A DNA stretch of 13,309 bases, from assembly GCA_036274645.1 (NCBI GenBank), contig DASUFH010000061.1:1-13309 (forward strand). The letters run 5' to 3'. Made by a program: the position numbers and the translations under genes. Source of the DNA: DASUFH01 sp036274645. GTDB taxonomy: Bacteria > Acidobacteriota > Terriglobia > 20CM-2-55-15. Below are positions 5,386-11,449 of the stretch, piece by piece. Within the stretch, counting starts at the first letter, position 1, and each line of letters starts with the position of its first letter. The notes below the pieces were generated by a model, which did not search any database, was not told where the DNA came from, and saw nothing but the letters and a program-made list of their open reading frames with translations.

Positions 5386-7620
5386 ATGTCTACACAAAAA
5401 TCCCGCACGTTCCTATTCCTGACTCTGGGCGTCTTTCTCTCGGCTGCGATTGCGTTCGGCCTGCAGAACCGCACGGTCGACGACAACGCGCTGAAGAAGG
5501 CCGGCACGAGCGGCAACGCCGATGAGTGGCTCACCTATGGGCTGAACCACCAGGAACAACGTTACAGTCTGCTGAAACAGATCGACGCCTCCAATGTGAG
5601 CCGGCTGGGCCTGGTGTGGACGTATGAAATCGGGCAAGGCGGCGGCAATCAGGAAGCGACGCCGCTGGTGTCCAACGGGGTCCTTTACAGCATCACGAAC
5701 TGGAGCATCGTTTACGCGCTCGACGCGCGGACCGGCCGGGAAATCTGGCGCTATGACCCCAGGGTCGACCGCGCCGCCACCCAGCCGAAGATCTGCTGCG
5801 GCAACGTGAACCGGGGCGTGGCGATCTACAAGAACCGGATTCTCGTGCCGGTGATCGACGGCCGTCTTGTTGCCCTCGACGCCGCAAAAGGCACGGAAAT
5901 GTGGAGCGTCCAGACGACGCCGCCGGGTGAAGACTATACGATGACGATGGCCCCGCGCGTCGCGAAGGGCAAAGTCATCGTGGGCAATGCGGGCGCGGAG
6001 TATCCCGTGCGCGGGTTCGTGACGGCCTACGACATCGAAACCGGCAAGCAGGCCTGGCGCTTTTACACGGTGCCCGGCGATCCGAAAAAGGGTTTCGAGA
6101 GCAAGGCCATGGAAGACGCTGCGAAAACGTGGAGCGGCGAATGGTGGAAGTTCGGCGGCGGCGGCACGGCGTGGGACGGCATGGCCTACGATCCGGAATC
6201 GAATCTTTTCTATTTTGGAACCGGCAACGGCGGCCCCTGGCCTTCGGAGATTCGGCAGTCCAAAGGCCTCGACAATCTCTACGTCTGCTCGATCATCGCG
6301 GTTGACGCTGACACCGGCGCCTACAAGTGGCACTACCAGGTCGTGCCGGAAGATTCCTGGGACTACGACAGCGTGCAGCAGTTGACACTCGCCGACATCC
6401 GCATCAACGGCCAGACGCGAAAGGTCATCATGCAGGCGAACAAGAACGGGTTCTTCTACGTTCTCGACCGCCTGACCGGAAAAGTGATTTCCGCCGAGCC
6501 GTTCGCGCAGGTGAACTGGGCCAGCGGCATCGATCTCAAGACGGGACGGCCGATGGTGCGCCCCGAAGCTCACTACACGAAAGACCAATCCGTGTCGATT
6601 TCGCCGGGCCCCGGGGGCGCGCATAACTGGGCGCCCATGGCGTTCAGTCCCGAAACGAATCTGATCTACATTCCGATCACTGCCAGCGGTGGCATGTCGT
6701 ATCGCGTCGCCGACAACTTCGAATACCAGCCGGGACGGGCGAACATGGGAACGTCATTCGGCGGCGGGGCGCCGGCGGGAGGACGCGGCGGGCCCGGTGG
6801 ATTCGGAGCGCCTGGAGGTTTCGGCGCGCCCGGTGGACGCGGCGCTCCGCCCGCGCCGGGAGCGGCGACCGGCGGCATTATCGATCCGGGAGCGGCCATC
6901 GGGGCGGGATTCAACGTCCCGACCGGTCCGGCGCCCGGGACGGCTGCGGCCCCGCCACTGCCGATGATCGGACCCAAGGATCCGCAGGGCAATGCCTACA
7001 CCGGCAGCTGGCTCATCGCAATTGATCCATCCACCCAGAAGGAAAAGTGGCGGGTCTCCGGTGGCGGCAGCATCGGAGGTGGCGCGCTGGCCACCGCCGG
7101 AAACATCGTTTTCCAGTCGCTCAATAACGGACGGCTGCTCGCCTATCGCGCCGACACCGGCGAGAAACTGTTCGAAACCTCAACCAATCAGGCCAGCGGC
7201 ATGGGCCCGCCGATGACATATATGCTCGACGGCAAACAATACATTGCCCTGGCCGGCGGATCCGGATCCGGACAGCGCGGCGGATTCGGCGGCGGTGGGT
7301 TTGGTCCTGGCGGCGCCGGCGGTCGCGGCGCCGCGCCGACGGCCACGCCCGGCGCGCCCGCGCCGGTACTGCCCCGGTTGTATGTGTACGCTCTGGACGG
7401 CAAGTTGGAAAACCCAACCCCTGCACAGAACAATGCCGGCGGCGCGCCCGGTGGGTTCGGTGGATTCGGTGGGCCTGGCGGACCAGGAGGCCCCGGCGGG
7501 TTTGGCGCTCCTGGTGGACCGGGTGGCCCCGGCGGATTTGGCGCTCCTGGTGGACCGGGTGGCCCCGGCGGGTTTGGCGCTCCTGGTGGACCGGGTGGCC
7601 CCGGCGGACGCGGACAATAG
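5386..7620 (+). CDS. Exported PQQ-dependent (quinoprotein) dehydrogenase with glycine-rich inserts
   Basis: The protein has 744 residues from the chosen ATG. It belongs to the PQQ beta-propeller dehydrogenase family, which oxidises alcohols or sugars in the periplasm and passes electrons to the respiratory chain. A signal peptide is clear: MSTQKSR, then hydrophobic FLFLTLGVFLSAAIAFG (about 8-25). An in-frame ATG at 5323 would bury it, so I reject that start. Family marks are the adjacent cysteines of KICCGN (about 136-139), tryptophan-docking repeats such as VYALDARTGREIWRYD and VVALD-like blades, TGNGGPWPSE, and PEDSWDYDSVQ with the likely catalytic aspartate. The propeller is broken by a Gly/Pro/Ala-rich insert (about 459-530) and a second one (about 623-660), and ends in a Gly-Pro tail (about 690-744). 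There is no CxxCH haem motif, so it is not a quinohaemoprotein. The substrate is unknown. Confidence 0.9.
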   Translation: MSTQKSRTFLFLTLGVFLSAAIAFGLQNRTVDDNALKKAGTSGNADEWLTYGLNHQEQRYSLLKQIDASNVSRLGLVWTYEIGQGGGNQEATPLVSNGVLYSITNWSIVYALDARTGREIWRYDPRVDRAATQPKICCGNVNRGVAIYKNRILVPVIDGRLVALDAAKGTEMWSVQTTPPGEDYTMTMAPRVAKGKVIVGNAGAEYPVRGFVTAYDIETGKQAWRFYTVPGDPKKGFESKAMEDAAKTWSGEWWKFGGGGTAWDGMAYDPESNLFYFGTGNGGPWPSEIRQSKGLDNLYVCSIIAVDADTGAYKWHYQVVPEDSWDYDSVQQLTLADIRINGQTRKVIMQANKNGFFYVLDRLTGKVISAEPFAQVNWASGIDLKTGRPMVRPEAHYTKDQSVSISPGPGGAHNWAPMAFSPETNLIYIPITASGGMSYRVADNFEYQPGRANMGTSFGGGAPAGGRGGPGGFGAPGGFGAPGGRGAPPAPGAATGGIIDPGAAIGAGFNVPTGPAPGTAAAPPLPMIGPKDPQGNAYTGSWLIAIDPSTQKEKWRVSGGGSIGGGALATAGNIVFQSLNNGRLLAYRADTGEKLFETSTNQASGMGPPMTYMLDGKQYIALAGGSGSGQRGGFGGGGFGPGGAGGRGAAPTATPGAPAPVLPRLYVYALDGKLENPTPAQNNAGGAPGGFGGFGGPGGPGGPGGFGAPGGPGGPGGFGAPGGPGGPGGFGAPGGPGGPGGRGQ
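7465..7608 (+). repeat. 36-base in-frame tandem repeat encoding FGAPGGPGGPGG
   Basis: Three nearly identical 36-base units lie at 7501-7536, 7537-7572 and 7573-7608, differing by a single G/A change near the unit end. A diverged partial unit lies before them (7465-7500). They encode the C-terminal glycine-proline tail of the quinoprotein. The high identity at synonymous sites indicates recent duplication. It is coding, not a CRISPR. Confidence 0.9.
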
Positions 7621-7658
7621 TTTCGCGACAGGGCCCTGATTTTGGTTCCCCGCCAGCA

Positions 7659-7689
7659 TTGTAGGGGTGGTCTATGACCGCCCCTACAA
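7659..7689. repeat. Palindromic repeat, simple form, copy C
   Basis: TTGTAGGGGTGGTC (7659-7672) pairs with GACCGCCCCTACAA (7676-7689) over 14 bases with one T-G wobble and a TAT loop. It begins 38 bases after the quinoprotein stop and 42 bases before the sirtuin ATG. It could stop or protect the upstream transcript, but no T tract follows. TGCATGC follows it (7691-7697) and also overlaps the right end of copy A (2628-2634). Confidence 0.75.
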
Positions 7690-7731
7690 ATGCATGCCCG
7701 CTGCAGTAACCAATCACGCCGCTTCCAACCC

Positions 7732-8517
7732 ATGAATCAAAACCCCATCTCCACCGTTGCGGAACGTCTCCTCAACGCCCGGCGCGTTACGGCGCTCACG
7801 GGCGCCGGGGTTTCCGCGGCTTCCGGTATTCCCACCTTTCGCGGCGCGGGCGGCGTATGGAGTCAGGTCAAAGCTGAAAACCTGGCCACACCCGAAGCCT
7901 TCGACCGGGACCCGAAACTCGTCTGGGAGTGGTACAACTGGCGGCGCGGAATCATCGCCGGGGTTGCGCCCAACGCGGCCCATGACGTCCTCGCGCGCTG
8001 GACCCGCGAATGGCCGCATTTCACGCTCATCACGCAAAACGTCGACGGCCTGCACGAACGCGCCGGCGCCGGGCGCCTCCTCCGCCTGCACGGTTCAATC
8101 TGGCATGTCCGCTGCCGCAACCGCTGCCCCAACGGCCGAAACGACTGGCGTGATGACCGCGCGTCGCTGCCGCAGCTACCGCCAGCCTGCCCGCACTGCG
8201 GCGCTCTGGTCCGTCCGGCCGTTGTCTGGTTCGGCGAATCGCTCGATCCGCAGGTCATCGGCGCTGCGCAGGCCGCCACGGCCTGCGATGTGTTTCTCAC
8301 GATCGGCACGTCATCGCTGGTATATCCGGCAGCCGGACTCACGCATCAGTCCCGGAGACAGGGCGCGTTCACGGTCGAAATCAACCTGGAAGACACGCCG
8401 GAATCCGACCTCGTCGACATCAAAATCCAGGGCCAAGCCGAGGAGGTCCTGCGCGAACTCGATGCGCTCATGGGCGCCGGGCCGCGAACCGGTTGTACGT
8501 CCGAGAACCAGGTTTGA
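7732..8517 (+). CDS. cobB: NAD-dependent protein deacylase, sirtuin class III type (CobB/SIRT5-like)
   Basis: This 261-residue sirtuin removes acyl groups from lysine, consuming NAD and forming nicotinamide and O-acyl-ADP-ribose. Motifs are GAGVSAASGIPTFRG (24-38), TQNVDG (101-106), catalytic H120 in LHGS, FGES (167-170), GTSSLVYPA (192-200) and EINLE (216-220). Y68 and R71 in WYNWRR match the YxxR pair that gives class III sirtuins preference for succinyl or malonyl groups. Zinc cysteines are C128, C132, C153 and C156; the first pair is spaced CxxxC, not the usual CxxC. The start at 7732 gives the normal N-terminus; an upstream in-frame ATG at 7690 overlaps the repeat flank and adds an unconserved stretch. 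The next gene starts 14 bases after the stop. Confidence 0.93.
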   Translation: MNQNPISTVAERLLNARRVTALTGAGVSAASGIPTFRGAGGVWSQVKAENLATPEAFDRDPKLVWEWYNWRRGIIAGVAPNAAHDVLARWTREWPHFTLITQNVDGLHERAGAGRLLRLHGSIWHVRCRNRCPNGRNDWRDDRASLPQLPPACPHCGALVRPAVVWFGESLDPQVIGAAQAATACDVFLTIGTSSLVYPAAGLTHQSRRQGAFTVEINLEDTPESDLVDIKIQGQAEEVLRELDALMGAGPRTGCTSENQV

Positions 8518-8531
8518 CATAATAGGCCGCC

Positions 8532-8807
8532 ATGGGCCGTATCAAGATCAAGAAGAAGTCCGGCGTCATTCCATTCGCGCAGACACTGGCCTACCGGATG
8601 ATTCTGGTGATCGTGCTGGTAGTGGCGGCGCTGGTGGGACTTTTCCTGACCCTGTCGTACTACCGCGCCGAAGGGTTTTCCCCCCTGGCGCTCGGCTGGC
8701 TGATGGGCACGCTGATCGCGGCCGCCGCGGCGTATTACAACATTGAGCGGCTGAAAGACGCGCGCATCCCCGCGGCCACGCTCAAACGCATGAAGCGCCG
8801 GCCCTGA
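8532..8807 (+). CDS. Small two-helix membrane protein of unknown function
   Basis: The product is a 91-residue protein that I do not recognise. A basic N-terminus (MGRIKIKKKSG) is followed by two hydrophobic segments, about 22-42 (RMILVIVLVVAALVGLFLTL) and about 50-69 (LALGWLMGTLIAAAAAYY), and then a basic tail ending KRMKRRP. Charges suggest both ends lie in the cytoplasm with a short loop outside. It starts 14 bases after the sirtuin stop, so co-transcription is likely. There is no Shine-Dalgarno; ACATAAT just before the start could be a weak -10 instead. Confidence 0.7.
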   Translation: MGRIKIKKKSGVIPFAQTLAYRMILVIVLVVAALVGLFLTLSYYRAEGFSPLALGWLMGTLIAAAAAYYNIERLKDARIPAATLKRMKRRP

Positions 8808-8850
8808 CCGATTATCGGAATAGGGATCCTTTCGACAACAGACTTTACGT

Positions 8851-8855
8851 GGAGG
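8851..8855 (+). promoter_or_regulatory. Ribosome binding site GGAGG
   Basis: GGAGG lies five bases before the ATG at 8861 and decides the start over an in-frame GTG at 8849, which overlaps the binding site itself. Confidence 0.75.
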
Positions 8856-8860
8856 TTGCG

Positions 8861-9169
8861 ATGATTCTCGTCAGAAGTGTGTTTCGTCTGAAGTTCGGCA
8901 AAGCCAAAGAGGCGACGCCGTTGTGGAAAGAGGGCCTGGCGCTCGCCACCAAGCTCGGCTATCCAGCCAAATCGTCCCGAGTCCTCACGGACATCGTCGG
9001 CCAATTTTATACCGTGGTGTTTGAAAGCACGTTCGAATCGCTGGCGGAATTTGAAAGCGGCGGAAAAGCGGTGATGTCGAACCCCGAGTGGCAGGCCTGG
9101 TACGCCAAGGTCTCGGCTCTCACCGAATCGGGATATCGCGAAATCCTGAACATCGTCGGGGAAAATTAG
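8861..9169 (+). CDS. Hypothetical 102-residue protein, possible dimeric alpha/beta-barrel (NIPSNAP-like)
   Basis: The protein is soluble, has no signal peptide and begins MILVRSVFRLKFGKAKEATP. It has an alternating strand-helix-strand-helix look: a first strand LVRSVFRLKFGK, a helix with ATPLWKEGLALATKLGY, a strand QFYTVVFESTFESLAEF, and a final helix WQAWYAKVSALTESGYREIL. The pattern, with an aromatic-rich W-x-x-W-Y stretch, resembles dimeric alpha/beta-barrel proteins such as the NIPSNAP or antibiotic-monooxygenase folds. This is a fold impression only and no catalytic residue can be named. Its start is fixed by GGAGG. A short CCGATTATCGG palindrome (8808-8818) directly follows the preceding stop. 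Confidence 0.75.
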   Translation: MILVRSVFRLKFGKAKEATPLWKEGLALATKLGYPAKSSRVLTDIVGQFYTVVFESTFESLAEFESGGKAVMSNPEWQAWYAKVSALTESGYREILNIVGEN

Positions 9170-9190
9170 AGCGTATGATTGGCCGCATCC

Positions 9191-9195
9191 GGAGG
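9191..9195 (+). promoter_or_regulatory. Ribosome binding site GGAGG
   Basis: GGAGG is five bases before the ATG at 9201 and supports that start for the DUF3500 gene. A TATGAT at 9174-9179 upstream could be a -10 element, without a clear -35. Confidence 0.75.
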
Positions 9196-9200
9196 ACACG

Positions 9201-10331
9201 ATGAAAAGACCCAATCGCATCATGGTGATGGCTTGCCTTGTCATCGCGGGCGCGGCAATCACCTGCTATCAGGCCCAGACCGTGCCGGACCTCGTGTCGG
9301 CCACCAACAACTTTCTGGTGTCGTTGACGCCGGAACAGGCCGCCAGGGTCCGGTACCCCTTTACCGATGAAGAACGCATGAACTGGTGGTTCATTCCCCG
9401 GGAACGCAATGGCCTGACGTTCAAGGAAATGCAGCCTTATCAGCAGCGCCTGGCTTTCGCCATGGTCAGCGCCGCGCTCGGTCAGAGCGGGTTTCAGAAG
9501 GCCACCACGATCATGAGCCTCGAAGACGTCCTGCGGATCCAGGAGCAGGGCGGCGGCGGTGGAGGTGGAGCCGCCGGCGGTCGCGGCGGACGGGGCGGCG
9601 CGCCCGGGGCCAGAGGCGGCGCGGGCGGTGGTCGCGGCGGTGGAGGTGGCGGCGGCGGATTCAACCGCGACCCGGAACTCCACTACATCACGATCTTCGG
9701 CGAACCCTCCAACACGGGCGCGTGGGGCTGGCGCCTGGAAGGCCATCACATGTCCGTGAACGTCACGATGGACAAGGGTAAGTTTGTAGCCTCAACGCCG
9801 ACCTTCCTTGGCTCCAATCCCGCCGAAGTGCGCGATGGGCCGCGTAAAGGACTCCGCGCCCTCGGCCCCGAAGAAGATCTCGGACGCGACCTGCTCGCTT
9901 CACTCGATGCGGATCAGAAGAAGACCGCCATTCTCGCCGGCGCCGCGCCCAACGAAATCATCACGGGCAACACGCGGAAAGCGGAAATCGGAGCGCCCAC
10001 CGGCCTGCCGGGATCGAAGATGAACGCCAAACAGAAGGACCTGCTCCTCAGCCTCATCAGTGAATACGCCAATCGCAACGCGGCGGAAGCGGCGACCGAC
10101 ACGATGAACGCCATCCGGAAGAACGGCCTCGACAGTGTCTATTTCACCTGGATCGGAACGGAAACCCGCGGTCAAGCGCATTACTACCGCGTGCAAAGCC
10201 CGGTTTTCCTGATCGAATACGACAACACCCAGAACGGCGCCAACCACATCCATTCGGTGTGGCGCGATCTGCGCAACGACTGGGGCGTCGACGTCCTCGC
10301 TGAACATTACAAGGCCGCCCACCTCCAGTAA
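9201..10331 (+). CDS. Secreted DUF3500-family protein with glycine-rich insert
   Basis: The protein has 376 residues. An N-terminal signal (MKRPNRIMVMACLVIAGAAITCYQAQ) has a basic start and a hydrophobic core; the Cys is not in a good lipobox, so type I cleavage is more likely. The mature part matches DUF3500: WWFIPRERNGLTFKEM (62-77), the FGEPS segment (166-170), WGWRLEGHHMSVN (175-187), TPTFLGSNPAEV (199-210), and a C-terminal HIHSVWRDLRNDWG (349-362). The biochemical function of DUF3500 is unknown to me; conserved His, Trp, Asp and Glu residues could bind metal or form an active site. An almost pure Gly/Arg/Ala stretch (117-153) interrupts the domain, like that in the quinoprotein upstream. 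It follows the 102-residue gene by 31 bases. Confidence 0.85.
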   Translation: MKRPNRIMVMACLVIAGAAITCYQAQTVPDLVSATNNFLVSLTPEQAARVRYPFTDEERMNWWFIPRERNGLTFKEMQPYQQRLAFAMVSAALGQSGFQKATTIMSLEDVLRIQEQGGGGGGGAAGGRGGRGGAPGARGGAGGGRGGGGGGGGFNRDPELHYITIFGEPSNTGAWGWRLEGHHMSVNVTMDKGKFVASTPTFLGSNPAEVRDGPRKGLRALGPEEDLGRDLLASLDADQKKTAILAGAAPNEIITGNTRKAEIGAPTGLPGSKMNAKQKDLLLSLISEYANRNAAEAATDTMNAIRKNGLDSVYFTWIGTETRGQAHYYRVQSPVFLIEYDNTQNGANHIHSVWRDLRNDWGVDVLAEHYKAAHLQ

Positions 10332-10336
10332 CGCAT

Positions 10337-10441
10337 TTGTAGGGGCGGTCTATGACCGCCCAGCGTTTCAGAATGAATCTTCTATGACCTCAAGGGATTT
10401 CCTTGGCCGAAACACCGGGCGGTCGTAGACCGCCCCGACAA
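10337..10441. repeat. Composite palindromic repeat, copy D
   Basis: There are two complete hairpins: GGGCGGTC-TAT-GACCGCCC (10343-10361) and GGGCGGTC-GTA-GACCGCCC (10417-10435). A 55-base spacer separates them. The outermost arms TTGTAGGGGCGGTC (10337-10350) and GACCGCCCCGACAA (10428-10441) are inverted with one mismatch. The spacer end CCGAAACACCGGGCG (10407-10421) matches copy A in 14 of 15 bases. It nearly fills the 125-base gap between two convergent genes. Confidence 0.85.
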
Positions 10442-10456
10442 ACGGACGGGGGACCT

Positions 10457-11449
10457 TCACAATTCGTTGAGCAGCATCAGCTCATGCGGGTGCGGATCCA
10501 GATAGATCTGATCCTGCAGATAGGCGATCTGAAACTGGCGCACATAATGACGCACCATCGTTACCGGAACGATCAACGGGAGGAGCTCCCGGCGATACCG
10601 TTCGATCGATTCAGTAAGTTCCGCCCGGTCGTCGGGGCCAAGTCTTTCGCTGAAATAGCCTGCCAGATGGCGCAGCACATTGGTGTGGCCGCGCCGCGAC
10701 GGCGTGTGCGCCATCACATCCATAAAGCCCTGGATGTATTCGGCGTAGACACAACCGACCTCCGGCGAGCGCCACTGTCCGAGCAGCGCGCCCAAGCGGC
10801 TTGCGCCCGCCTGATTGCGCGACATCAGCAGGTACTTGTGCCGCGCATGGAATGTCATCAATGACGAGAGCGCTGCGCCCTCGCTGCAGAGGGTCTTCCA
10901 GCGCTGGTAGGAAAACACCCGCGAAACAAAGTTCTCCCGGATGCGTGGATCGTTGAGGCGCCCTTCCTCTTCGATCGGCAAGTGAGGAAACTCGGCAACG
11001 AGATGCGACGCGTAAACGCCCTGACCATCCTTCGTCACCTGTCCGTTGGCGTGATGAACGCGGACGCGTTCCAGGCCGCAACTGGGCGAACCGCGCTTCA
11101 GCACGTAGCCGCACAGGCCTTCCTTATCCAGCTGGCGCAGGCGTTCGCCGGCCCATTCCGACATGGCGCGGGTGTGATCCTTTCCAGACGCGGGCGCCAC
11201 AATTCGAGCGGCGCCGTTTCTCTCGACGAGGCGCAGGGTTTCCCTCGGGACTCCCAGCCCCATCTCGACTTCCGGGCAGACCGGAATCCACTCGACGTAT
11301 TTCCCAAATGAATCGGTGAGAAATGGATCGCGCTTGTGCCCGCCGTCGAAACGGACACAGGCGCCCAGGAGGCAGGAAGAGATGCCCACGCGCACACGCG
11401 GAACGGGGTTTTCTTCCCTGCTGGCGCGCGGCACGGCAAGTCCTTTCAT
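10457..11449 (-). CDS. DUF523-DUF1722 fusion protein (YbgA type)
   Basis: The protein has 330 residues and two domains. The N-terminal DUF523 (about 18-155) begins RVGISSCLLGACVRFDGGHK, with PVCPEVEMGLGVPRE (56-70) and SPSCGLERV (121-129). C26, C58 and C124 are the likely [4Fe-4S] ligands; DUF523 includes the thiouracil desulfidase TudS, which removes sulfur from thiopyrimidine bases. The C-terminal DUF1722 (about 178-330) has LMTFHARHKYLLMS (197-210), a Y-Q-G-F-M-D stretch (238-243) and a basic helical tail; its role is unknown. In E. coli the DUF1722 protein YbgA is encoded next to the photolyase gene, and the same pairing occurs here. The ATG at 11449 overlaps the photolyase stop by 4 bases, so translation is coupled. 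Desulfidase activity is inference. Confidence 0.9.
   Translation of the reverse strand: MKGLAVPRASREENPVPRVRVGISSCLLGACVRFDGGHKRDPFLTDSFGKYVEWIPVCPEVEMGLGVPRETLRLVERNGAARIVAPASGKDHTRAMSEWAGERLRQLDKEGLCGYVLKRGSPSCGLERVRVHHANGQVTKDGQGVYASHLVAEFPHLPIEEEGRLNDPRIRENFVSRVFSYQRWKTLCSEGAALSSLMTFHARHKYLLMSRNQAGASRLGALLGQWRSPEVGCVYAEYIQGFMDVMAHTPSRRGHTNVLRHLAGYFSERLGPDDRAELTESIERYRRELLPLIVPVTMVRHYVRQFQIAYLQDQIYLDPHPHELMLLNEL

Noticed and set aside
5413..6624. Open frame of 403 codons on the - strand opposite the quinoprotein
   Set aside because: It is a mirror frame of a conserved propeller coding region, with no domain or credible start context.
7465..7608. Tandem repeats considered as a CRISPR array
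   Set aside because: Units are contiguous without unique spacers and lie inside a coding frame.
7659..7689. Copy C palindrome considered as a simple Rho-independent terminator of the quinoprotein gene
   Set aside because: No U-run follows, and the same core occurs between divergent genes, so repeat-family membership explains it better, although it may still affect RNA ends.
7188..7733. Minus-strand collagen-like (Pro-Gly repeat) frame over the quinoprotein tail
   Set aside because: It is the reverse complement of the Gly-Pro repeats; the + strand frame continues an intact conserved protein.
8514..8519. Perfect TTGACA considered as a -35 box for the small membrane gene
   Set aside because: Placing a -10 16-18 bases downstream falls inside the coding region with no TATAAT-like sequence, so it could only serve an internal start.
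8808..8818. CCGAT-T-ATCGG palindrome after the small membrane gene
   Set aside because: It is too short to separate from chance and has no T tract, so I did not call it a terminator.
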